From Acidobacteriota bacterium (lineage in GTDB: Bacteria > Acidobacteriota > Terriglobia > Bryobacterales > Bryobacteraceae), in contig JAPKZA010000245.1 in the NCBI GenBank assembly GCA_026394015.1, positions 31,118 to 95,117 of the forward strand: a stretch of 64,000 nt of DNA, given 5' to 3'. Within the stretch, counting starts at the first letter, position 1. Each line of letters starts with the position of its first letter. Both the position numbers and the translations under genes were made by a program. This document shows positions 35,426 through 43,229 of the stretch, piece by piece. The notes beneath the pieces are model-generated. The model saw nothing but the letters and a program-made list of their open reading frames with translations, was not told where the DNA came from and made no database searches.

Positions 35426-36873
35426 AAACCTCCTGGACCGAATCCACGGACGCCGCCGCCGCCCTTCTCCGCCAAGCCTCCCCCCGGGCCTGGACCATCT
35501 GGGCCCTTTGCACCCTCCCCTTCGCTTACCTCCTCGGCCGCCTCCTCCTCGCCGCGTCCTTCGACGCCTTCTACTCCGAACACGCCGCCCCTCTCACCCT
35601 CGCCGTCGCCGCCGCCTACCTGCTCAAGCAAGTCGGCGAAGCCTACTTCCAGGGCGAACTCATCCGCTCCCTCGGTGCCCCTCCCCCGCCCCTCCGCCTC
35701 GGCCCCCAACTCGCTCTCCAGCCCACCGCTCTCCTCGTCATCCCCCTCGCCGCTCTGCTCTTTTTCCCACTCGCCCCGGCCGTCACCTTCTACCGAACCC
35801 TCTCGGTCTCCTCCCCCCGCCAAGCCCTTGCCCACGCCACCCGCGCCGTCATTCTCCAAAGCTGGGAACTCTCGCTCCTCCTCGCCGCCGGCCTTCTCCT
35901 CTGGATCAATCTCTTCGCCCTCTGGCTCTTTCTCCCCACCCTCCTCCGCGCCTTCTTCGGCTGGGAAACCGCCTTCGGCCGCATCGAAAATCGAATGTTC
36001 AACCTGCCCAGCTTCTGGGTCGTCAGCCTGCTCACCTACCTCGTACTCGACCCCCTCTGCAACGCCATCTCCGCCCGGCGCGTTTTCCTCCACGAAGCCC
36101 GCAAATCCGGCATCGACCTCCTCGCCGCCCTCCGCGTCATCGCCACCGCCCTCATTCTCATCACCCCCCTCGCCGCCCAGGAATCTCGCGAAATCGAACA
36201 AAGCATCCAGCAAACCCAGCGCGAACCCGGCTTCGCCTTCCGCCAGCCCCGCGAACCCAACTCCGCCGAAGCCCAGGAAAACTGGATCCTCCGCAGCCTT
36301 CGCGCCATCGGTCACCTCATCGACGACTTCCCCGAATGGATCCGGCCAAAGAAGGACCAGCCCCCCGAACTCCCCAGCGCCGGCCTCAGCCCCCAAGTCA
36401 CCCAGAACCTCCTCATCGGCCTCGCCGTCGTCCTCGTCCTCGGCCTCGGCTTCTATCTCTACAAGAACCGTCGCCCCTCCAATCCCCCCACCGTCGCCGC
36501 CTCCGCCCTTCCCACCCCCGACCTCACCCGCGAAGACGTCCGTCCCGACGCCCTCCCCGAAGCCTCCTGGCTCGCCCTCGCTGATGACTACGTCGCCCGC
36601 GGCGACTACCGCCTCGCCCTCCGCGCCCTCCACCTCGCCGGCCTTCGCCGCCTCGGCGAACGCGGCCTCATCACGATCGCCGCCACCAAGAGCGGCGGCG
36701 AATACGGCCGCGAACTCGAACGCCGCTCCCGCCCCCAACCCGCGGTCTTCCCACTCTTCTCCGCCAACCTCCGCCGCTTCGAAGAGGCCTGGTATGGCTT
36801 TCACGAACTCGACCCCACCGCCGTCTTGACCGTCCGCCAGCGCTGGGAGGAGATCCGCTCCCATGTGGGCTAA
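35422..36873 (+). CDS. DUF4129 membrane protein
   Basis: The 483-residue protein has several N-terminal membrane segments (about 25-45, 52-72, 96-115, 142-165, 185-215). A helix near 328-347 precedes the DUF4129 domain. The domain shows SWLALADDYVARGDYRLALRAL and LRRLGERGLITIAATKSGGEY (key part GLITIAATKSGGEY), then FEEAWYGFHEL. DUF4129 proteins accompany MoxR/DUF58 modules and have been linked to protein maturation or transglutaminase-type functions, but no catalytic residue is visible here. It overlaps the next gene by 11 bases. Confidence 0.82.
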   Translation: MKTSWTESTDAAAALLRQASPRAWTIWALCTLPFAYLLGRLLLAASFDAFYSEHAAPLTLAVAAAYLLKQVGEAYFQGELIRSLGAPPPPLRLGPQLALQPTALLVIPLAALLFFPLAPAVTFYRTLSVSSPRQALAHATRAVILQSWELSLLLAAGLLLWINLFALWLFLPTLLRAFFGWETAFGRIENRMFNLPSFWVVSLLTYLVLDPLCNAISARRVFLHEARKSGIDLLAALRVIATALILITPLAAQESREIEQSIQQTQREPGFAFRQPREPNSAEAQENWILRSLRAIGHLIDDFPEWIRPKKDQPPELPSAGLSPQVTQNLLIGLAVVLVLGLGFYLYKNRRPSNPPTVAASALPTPDLTREDVRPDALPEASWLALADDYVARGDYRLALRALHLAGLRRLGERGLITIAATKSGGEYGRELERRSRPQPAVFPLFSANLRRFEEAWYGFHELDPTAVLTVRQRWEEIRSHVG

Positions 36874-37870
36874 ACTCGCCTTCGCCGCCCTCCTCCTCGT
36901 CTTCGGATGGTCCCTTCTCGACCTCGCCGACGCCGCCTACGAACGCGGTAACGCCTATCCCCGATGGTCCAGCCTCCGCGCCGACGCCGAAGGCACGAAG
37001 CTCCTCCATGACAGCCTCCGTAAGCTGCCCTCCTGGATGGTCCTCCGCCACTTCACTCCCGAAGCTAAGCTCCCCGCCGAACCGTCCGTGATACTCTTCC
37101 TCAGCCAATCTCCGGACACCCTTGAGAAACTCGCGGCCACCGTCGACCGCCTCACCGCCGGCGGAGCCCGCGTCCTCGTCAACATCCCCGAGCAGCGCAA
37201 AACCCTTCGCAAGGGCAGCAAAACCGAATCTGAACCCCACGACTGGCTCGGTCTCCACCTCGAACCGAAAGCCTCCGGCGAACTCATCGAAGGCGACTTC
37301 GAAGAACACATCACCTGGAAGCTCCAAGCCAAAGACCCCGCCTGGAAGCTAGGCGACGGCTTCGCCGAACGCCCCCGCGGCCGCGGCACCATCCTCGTCC
37401 TCACCGGCAACGAACTCCGCAACGACCGTCTCCGCAGTTCCCCGAACGGAGACCGCCTCCTCCGCCTCCTTGGCCCCTCCCATCGCGTCGTCTTCGCCGA
37501 AAGCACTCTCGGCGTCGCCGACCAGGGCGGCATCGTCAGCCTCCTCCGCCGCGCCGGTTGGGGCCCCGCCGCCCTGCTCCTCCTCGCCGCCGCCGCCCTC
37601 TACCTCTGGCGCGCCGCCACCCCTCTCCTCCCCGAACGCGCCGACTCCATCCTCCGCGAAGAACCCGGCGGCGGCGCCACCGCCCTCGCCCAACTCCTCC
37701 GCAAGCACGTCCCCCCCTCGGACCTCCTCGCCACCTGTCTCGAAGAATGGAAAAAGTCCGCCGGGCTCCTGCCCCGCTGGCAAACCAACCGAAAGACCGA
37801 ACTCTCCGGCCCCCCTCTCACGGCCTACCGAAAAATGCAGCAACTCCTCCGAGAAAAGCCCACCCTATGA
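36863..37870 (+). CDS. DUF4350 domain protein
   Basis: The 335-residue protein has an N-terminal membrane helix (about 3-20) and a DUF4350 domain (about 30-215; GTKLLHDSLRKLPSWMVLRH, VILFLSQSPDTLEKLAATVD). A second helix lies near 233-252 and a C-terminal cytoplasmic tail follows. This pattern is standard for the DUF4350 partners of MoxR-DUF58 operons, where the protein sits in the membrane. No enzyme motif was seen. Confidence 0.82.
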   Translation: MWAKLAFAALLLVFGWSLLDLADAAYERGNAYPRWSSLRADAEGTKLLHDSLRKLPSWMVLRHFTPEAKLPAEPSVILFLSQSPDTLEKLAATVDRLTAGGARVLVNIPEQRKTLRKGSKTESEPHDWLGLHLEPKASGELIEGDFEEHITWKLQAKDPAWKLGDGFAERPRGRGTILVLTGNELRNDRLRSSPNGDRLLRLLGPSHRVVFAESTLGVADQGGIVSLLRRAGWGPAALLLLAAAALYLWRAATPLLPERADSILREEPGGGATALAQLLRKHVPPSDLLATCLEEWKKSAGLLPRWQTNRKTELSGPPLTAYRKMQQLLREKPTL

Positions 37871-38826
37871 CCCTCGAACAAATGCACCAGCTCCTCGCCG
37901 AAGCCCGGGCCGAAATCGGCCGCGTCGTCATCGGCCAGCGCGACGCCGTAGACCAAGCCCTCGTCGTCGTCCTCTGCGGCCAGCACGGCCTCTTCGAAGG
38001 AGTCCCCGGGGTCGCCAAAACCCTCCTCGCCAAAACCCTCGCCGCCGTCATGGGCGGCTCCTTCCAACGCGTCCAGTTCACCCCCGACCTCATGCCCGCC
38101 GACATCACCGGCACCAACGTCTTTAACCTCCAACGCAACGAGTTCACCCTCGCCCCCGGCCCCATCTTCACCTCGTTCCTCGTCGCCGACGAAATCAACC
38201 GCGCCCCCGCCAAAACCCAATCCGCCCTCCTCCAAGCCATGCAGGAACGCCAAGTCTCCATCGACCGCGCCACCTACCAGCTCCCCCCCGAATTCACCGT
38301 CTTCGCCACCCAAAACCCCATCGAACACGAAGGCACCTACCCCCTCGCCGAAGCGCAAAAAGACCGTTTCCAACTCAAAATCGAAATCGGCTATCTCGAC
38401 CGCGCCGAAGAGATCGAACTCGCCCAGCGCCAGCTCAACGGCGACTCCCCCGAATCCCGCCTCGCCCACGGAGCCGTCCGCCCCGTCCTCGCCGGCGGCC
38501 AACTCGTCGCCCTCCAAACCGCCCTCCGCCAGGTCCGCATGCGCGACGAAATGGTCGCCTACGTCGTCGAAATCGTCCGTCGTACCCGTACCGCCGAAAC
38601 CCTTCTCACCGGCGCCGGCCCCCGCGGCACCCAAGCCCTCCTCGGCGCCGCCCGCGCCTACGCCGCCCTCGAACTCCGCGACTTCGTCACGCCCGACGAC
38701 GTCAAGCGCATCGCCGCCGCCGCCCTCGCCCACCGCCTCATCCTCCGCCCCGAATTCGAAATCGAAGGCCTCACCGCCGCCGAAGTCATCGCCCAAATCC
38801 TCGCCCAAGTCCCCGTCCCTGTGTAA
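37867..38826 (+). CDS. MoxR-type AAA+ ATPase
   Basis: The 319-residue ATPase has Walker A (EGVPGVAKTLLAKTL), Walker B (FLVADEINRAPAKTQSAL), sensor 1 (FATQNPIEHEGTYPLAEAQ) and a sensor-2/lid domain (RGTQALLGAARAYA). It should act as a chaperone-like motor on partner proteins, with DUF58 proteins as common clients. ATG 37867 overlaps the previous TGA. It is the central energy-using component of this operon. Confidence 0.93.
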   Translation: MTLEQMHQLLAEARAEIGRVVIGQRDAVDQALVVVLCGQHGLFEGVPGVAKTLLAKTLAAVMGGSFQRVQFTPDLMPADITGTNVFNLQRNEFTLAPGPIFTSFLVADEINRAPAKTQSALLQAMQERQVSIDRATYQLPPEFTVFATQNPIEHEGTYPLAEAQKDRFQLKIEIGYLDRAEEIELAQRQLNGDSPESRLAHGAVRPVLAGGQLVALQTALRQVRMRDEMVAYVVEIVRRTRTAETLLTGAGPRGTQALLGAARAYAALELRDFVTPDDVKRIAAAALAHRLILRPEFEIEGLTAAEVIAQILAQVPVPV

Positions 38827-40067
38827 TGATTCCCACCCCCCGCCTCATCACCGCCACCGCCCTCCTGGCCGTCCTCATCGCCGGCCTGCCCGCGCTAACC
38901 CTCCCCGCCGTCGCCCTCCTCCTCGCTGTCGCCGCCCTCGATTTCGCGCTCAGCCGCCAACTGCTCAACACCGTCCAAATCACCCCCCTCCAGCCCATCC
39001 GCACCTACCTCGGAGTCCCCACCCCGCTTACCCTCCAAGTCTCCGCCCCGCCCCACGCCCGCCTCTCCCTCGCCCTCCCCCCCGAACTTGAACTGGCCGC
39101 CGAATCCGGCACCTCCTGGCAATTCACCCCCCGCGAACGCGGCCGCTACAAAATCGTCGCCCTCGCCGTCCAAGCCCCCTCCCGCCTCGGCCTCTGGGAA
39201 CTCCGCCAGCGCTTCACCCCCGATGGCGAAATCCGCGTCTACCCCCGCGTCCGCGGCTCCCAAGAAATGAAGGCCCTCGCCCGCGCCCTCTCCGGCTCCC
39301 GCCACATCCGCCAAGTCGGCCGCGGCCGCGAGTTCGAAAAGCTCCGCGAATACTCGCCCGGCGATAGCTTTCAAGACGTCCACTGGAAAGCCACCGCCCG
39401 GCGCGGCGCCCCCGTCACCCGCACCTACCAACTCGAACGCACCCAGGAAATCTTCTGCCTCATCGATTGCGGCCGCCTCCAATCCCGCCGCCAGGAAGGC
39501 CAAACCGTCCTCGATTGGAGCCTCACCGCCGCCCTCCACCTCGCCCTCGCGGCCGACCGCCAGGGCGACCGCCTCGGCCTTCTCGCCTTCAGCGATCGCG
39601 TCCACGGCTTCGTCCGCCCCAGCAACGGCGCCGCCCATTTCGCCGCCTGCCAGGAGATGCTCTACCCCCTCCGCCCCTCCCCCGCCGTCACTGACTTCGC
39701 CGAAGCCGCCACCTACCTCCGCGCCCGCCTCCCCCGCCGCTCCCTCGTCATCATCTTCACCGCCCTCGACGACCGCGCCTCCGCCGAACCCTTCACCCGC
39801 GCCACCCGCCTCCTCGCCGAACGCCATCTGGTCGCCGTCGTCGCCGCCCGCCCCCCTGGCTCCGCCCCGCTCTTCAGCGGCCCCGAAGTCCCCGACCAAG
39901 AAGCGATCTATAGCAAATTGGGCGGCCATCTCGTCTGGCGCGGTCTCCGCCAACTCCAACTCGACCTCGGTCACCAAGGCATCCGCCTCGCCTTCGAAGA
40001 GCCCAGCGAAATGGGCCTCCGCGCTCTCACCATGTACGAAGAAACCCGCCAAAGGCAACTCGTATGA
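38826..40067 (+). CDS. DUF58 domain protein
   Basis: The 413-residue protein has two N-terminal membrane helices (about 8-43) and then the DUF58 core: REFEKLREYSPGDSFQDVHW and a VWA-like segment, FCLIDCGRL, TALHLALAADRQGDRLGLLA (key part AADRQGDRLGLLAF). The VWA-like Asp in LIDCGR is partly degenerate relative to canonical MIDAS (DxSxS). DUF58 proteins partner MoxR ATPases. The stop of moxR and the ATG share a base. Confidence 0.9.
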   Translation: MIPTPRLITATALLAVLIAGLPALTLPAVALLLAVAALDFALSRQLLNTVQITPLQPIRTYLGVPTPLTLQVSAPPHARLSLALPPELELAAESGTSWQFTPRERGRYKIVALAVQAPSRLGLWELRQRFTPDGEIRVYPRVRGSQEMKALARALSGSRHIRQVGRGREFEKLREYSPGDSFQDVHWKATARRGAPVTRTYQLERTQEIFCLIDCGRLQSRRQEGQTVLDWSLTAALHLALAADRQGDRLGLLAFSDRVHGFVRPSNGAAHFAACQEMLYPLRPSPAVTDFAEAATYLRARLPRRSLVIIFTALDDRASAEPFTRATRLLAERHLVAVVAARPPGSAPLFSGPEVPDQEAIYSKLGGHLVWRGLRQLQLDLGHQGIRLAFEEPSEMGLRALTMYEETRQRQLV

Positions 40068-41053
40068 TTCTCGATCTCGACCGCTTCGTCCGCGACGGCG
40101 AACCCCTCTGGCAAGCCCTCGACCAGCAACTCACCCATCTCGAAAAGCACCCCTACTCCACCATCGGCGTCCCCGACCTCGAACGCCTCCACGCTCTCTA
40201 CCAACGCGCCTCCTCGGACCTCCTCCGCGTCCGCACCCTCCACTCCGAAGCCCGCCTCCGCACCTACCTCGAAAACCTCGTCAGCCGCGCCTACACAGCC
40301 ATCCACGGCGTCACCGAACAACGCCGCTTCTCGCCCCTCTCGTGGCTCCTCCAACACTTCCCCCGCGCCGTCCGCCGCCACTCCGGCGCCCTCGCTCTCT
40401 CCATGGCCCTCTTCTGGGGCGGCGCCGCCCTCGGTGCCATCCTCCTCGTCCTGCTCTTCGAAGACCGCGCCACCCTCTTCCCCTTCGCCGGCCTCGAGGC
40501 CAAACCCAGCGAGCGCGTCAAACGCGAAACCATCGAAAGAAGCAAAATGGTCTCCGCCCAAACCGGCCGTTTCTCCGCCCATCTCATCCAGAACAACACC
40601 CGCGTCGCCATCTTCACCTTCGCCCTCGGCATGACCTACGGCGTCGGCCCCACCGTCCTCCTGTTCTCGAACGGCGTCTACCTCGGCGCCGTCGCTATGG
40701 ACTACATCAAGGACGGCCAAACCATCTTCCTCCTCGGCTGGCTCCTCCCCCACGGCGTCATCGAACTCCCCGCCATCATCCTCGCCGGCCAGGCCGCCTT
40801 CCTGCTCACCGGAGCCCTCCTCCCCCGCGGCCGCCGCTCCCCCCTCGCCCAGCGCCTCCGCGAAATCTCCCCCGACGCCCTCGCCATCATGGGCGGCGTC
40901 GCCGTCATGCTCCTCTGGGCCGGCATCGTCGAAGCCTTCTTCTCCCAGTATCACGAACCAGTAATTCCGTATGCGGTCAAAATCGCTTTCGGCGTCGGCC
41001 AACTCGCCGCCCTCGTCGCCTTCCTGAAACTGGCAGGTTCCCATGAAAAGTGA
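40064..41053 (+). CDS. SpoIIM-like stage II sporulation protein M family membrane protein
   Basis: The 329-residue membrane protein has an amphipathic N-terminal helical domain (about 1-105) and a SpoIIM-type core with five or six helices. Family-typical blocks are IQNNTRVAIFTFALGMTYGV and GWLLPHGVIELPAIILAGQA. SpoIIM-like proteins are common in non-sporulating bacteria within MoxR operons. The gene overlaps both neighbours (4 and 11 bases). Confidence 0.87.
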   Translation: MILDLDRFVRDGEPLWQALDQQLTHLEKHPYSTIGVPDLERLHALYQRASSDLLRVRTLHSEARLRTYLENLVSRAYTAIHGVTEQRRFSPLSWLLQHFPRAVRRHSGALALSMALFWGGAALGAILLVLLFEDRATLFPFAGLEAKPSERVKRETIERSKMVSAQTGRFSAHLIQNNTRVAIFTFALGMTYGVGPTVLLFSNGVYLGAVAMDYIKDGQTIFLLGWLLPHGVIELPAIILAGQAAFLLTGALLPRGRRSPLAQRLREISPDALAIMGGVAVMLLWAGIVEAFFSQYHEPVIPYAVKIAFGVGQLAALVAFLKLAGSHEK

Positions 41054-41807
41054 AGGCCTCGAAATCTACACCCCCGAAGGCGTCCCCTTCTCCCTCCCCC
41101 TCGCCGGAGCCGGCACCCGCCTCGTCGCGCTCGTCGTCGACCTCCTCGCCATCCTCGCCCTCGGCGGGCTCGTCTTCTCCGCCCTTAAAGCCTTCGAAGC
41201 CGCCGCCCCGGACGCCATCGGCGGCATCGTCACCCTCGTCTATTTCGTCCTCTCCACCGCCTACGGCATCGTTCTCGAAATCTGGTGGAACGGCCAAACC
41301 CTCGGCAAGCGTCTCCTCGGCCTCCGCGTCATGGACTGCCACGCCCGCCCCGCCACCGCCACCCAAATCGTCGTCCGCAATCTCCTCCGCCCCGTCGACT
41401 CCATCCCCGTCTTCTACCTCGCCGGAGCTATCGCCTGCTGGTTAACCCGCCATCGCCAACGCCTCGGCGACCTCGCCGCCGGCACCGTCGTCGTCCGCAC
41501 GCAGGAATCCCTCCGCGCCGATTGGAGCCAACTCACCCGCGCCAAATTCAACTCCCTCCGCGAACACCCCGCCCTCGCCGCCCGTCTCCGCCAACGTACC
41601 GCCCCCGAACTCGCCGCCCTCGCCCTCGATGCCGTCCTCCGCCGCGAAGAACTCTCCCCCGATGCCCGCCTCGCCGTCTTCGCCGCTCTTGCTGCCCGGC
41701 TCCGAACCCTCGTCGAATTCCCCGCCCACGCCGTCGAGTCGCTCTCCGACGAACAGTACGTCCACCGCGCCGTCGAAGTGCTCTATAGCACTTCGCGCGT
41801 CACCTAA
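41043..41807 (+). CDS. RDD family membrane protein
   Basis: The 254-residue protein has an N-terminal RDD domain (about 10-150; PLAGAGTRLVALVVDLLAIL; TLGKRLLGLRVMDCHARPAT) with three helices. A C-terminal cytoplasmic region, rich in Arg and Leu, follows. It is the second RDD protein of the operon, the first being the GYF-RDD fusion at its head. It ends at a stop that shares a CTAA tetranucleotide with the convergent DUF1501 gene. Confidence 0.88.
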   Translation: MKSEGLEIYTPEGVPFSLPLAGAGTRLVALVVDLLAILALGGLVFSALKAFEAAAPDAIGGIVTLVYFVLSTAYGIVLEIWWNGQTLGKRLLGLRVMDCHARPATATQIVVRNLLRPVDSIPVFYLAGAIACWLTRHRQRLGDLAAGTVVVRTQESLRADWSQLTRAKFNSLREHPALAARLRQRTAPELAALALDAVLRREELSPDARLAVFAALAARLRTLVEFPAHAVESLSDEQYVHRAVEVLYSTSRVT

Positions 41808-43228
41808 CCGAAAAGCTTCTTCGCCAACGCGTCCGACCCGCCCACAATCGTCGGCCGCTCCGCCCGCCCGTTGTGTTGGTAGGTCAACTGCAAATGGTCC
41901 AGCCCCAAGCCCTGCAAAATCGCGGCATGAATATCGTGCACATGGAACGGATCTTCCACCGCGCGGAAACCCAGCTCATCCGTCGTCCCAACCGTCTGCC
42001 CGCCCTTCACCCCGCCTCCGGCGAACCACATCGTAAAGCCCCACGGATTATGGTCCCGCCCGTTGCCTTTCTCGTTGAACGGCGTCCGGCCAAACTCCCC
42101 GCCCCAAACCACCAGCGTATCTTCCAGCAAACCCCGCTGCTTCAAATCCGTCAGCAAACCAGCGATCGGCTTATCCGACACCCGGCACCACTTCCCATGG
42201 TTCCCTTCAATGTTGGAATGCGCGTCCCACCCTGACCCCGACCCGCAGTACAACTCGACAAACCGCACGCCCCGCTCCACCAACCGCCGCGCCTGCAAAC
42301 AGTTCTGCCCAAACTGCCGCGTCGACTCTTCATCCATCCCGTACAGCGCCTTGGTCGCCGCCGTCTCCTGCCGCAGATCCACCGCCTCGGCCCCGGCCGA
42401 CTGCATCTCGTACGCCAACTCAAACGACCGAATCCGCGCCTCCAGATCCGTGTCCTCCGCCTTATCCGCCCCGAACCCTTCGTTCAGCTTTTTCAAAAAC
42501 GAAAGCTGATTCAGTTGCCGTTCGGTCGTCACATCCTTCGGCCGGCCCAGGTTCAAAATCGGCGTCTCGCCCTGCCGGAATTGCGTCCCCTGATAGGTCG
42601 CCGCCAAAAACCCGCTGCTCCAATTCTTCGGTCCGCCCACCACTTCCCGGTCATCCAGCAGCACCACAAACGTCGGCAAATTCTTATTCGCCGAACCCAA
42701 CCCGTACGTCACCCAGGCGCCCAACGACGGCCGCCCCGCCAGAATATCGCCAGTGTTCATCTGGCAAACCGAACCCACATGGTTCAACCCATTCGCCCAG
42801 CAACTCCGTACCACCGCCATGTCATCAACATGCTTCGCAATCTCCGGGTACCAATCGGAAACCCACGTCCCCGCCTGCCCGTGCTGCTTCCATTTCCGCG
42901 GCGACGCCATCAGCGTATTGCTGCCTGTCCCCATCGCCGTGATGATCTTGCCAAAGCTGGCCGGCATCTTCTGCCCGTCCAGCTCGTTCAGTTTCGGCTT
43001 CGGGTCGAACAGGTCGATATGACTCGGCCCGCCTTCCATAAACAGCCAAATCACGTTCTTAGCCTTCGGCACCATGTGGCCTTTTTTCGGCGCCAACGGA
43101 TCCGAATTGGGCTTCGCCCCCTCGGCCACCATCGCCGACAAGGCCATCCCGGCCAAGCCGCTCCCGGCCTTCGAGAAGAAATCCCGGCGCGATTGCACCG
43201 ACCAATTGTGGGCTAGCTTGCGATGCAT
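41804..43228 (-). CDS. DUF1501 domain protein (Tat-exported)
   Basis: The 474-residue protein has a twin-arginine signal (SRRDFFSKAGSGLAGMALSA) and the DUF1501 core (NVIWLFMEGGPSHIDLFDPK; VVWGGEFGRTPFNEKGNGRD; FTMWFAGGGVKGGQTVGTTD). The fold belongs to the alkaline phosphatase/sulfatase superfamily. These proteins pair with DUF1549/DUF1553 partners and are thought to act in polysaccharide catabolism. It is 1 base after the partner gene. Confidence 0.92.
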   Translation of the reverse strand: MHRKLAHNWSVQSRRDFFSKAGSGLAGMALSAMVAEGAKPNSDPLAPKKGHMVPKAKNVIWLFMEGGPSHIDLFDPKPKLNELDGQKMPASFGKIITAMGTGSNTLMASPRKWKQHGQAGTWVSDWYPEIAKHVDDMAVVRSCWANGLNHVGSVCQMNTGDILAGRPSLGAWVTYGLGSANKNLPTFVVLLDDREVVGGPKNWSSGFLAATYQGTQFRQGETPILNLGRPKDVTTERQLNQLSFLKKLNEGFGADKAEDTDLEARIRSFELAYEMQSAGAEAVDLRQETAATKALYGMDEESTRQFGQNCLQARRLVERGVRFVELYCGSGSGWDAHSNIEGNHGKWCRVSDKPIAGLLTDLKQRGLLEDTLVVWGGEFGRTPFNEKGNGRDHNPWGFTMWFAGGGVKGGQTVGTTDELGFRAVEDPFHVHDIHAAILQGLGLDHLQLTYQHNGRAERPTIVGGSDALAKKLFG

Positions 43229-43229
43229 G

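Noticed and set aside
35041..36864. Long minus-strand open frame (over 600 codons) opposite the B-box and DUF4129 genes
   Set aside because: It is the shadow of C-rich plus-strand codons. Its product is almost entirely Gly, Glu and Ala with no domain, while the plus-strand frames give clear families with overlapping starts and stops.
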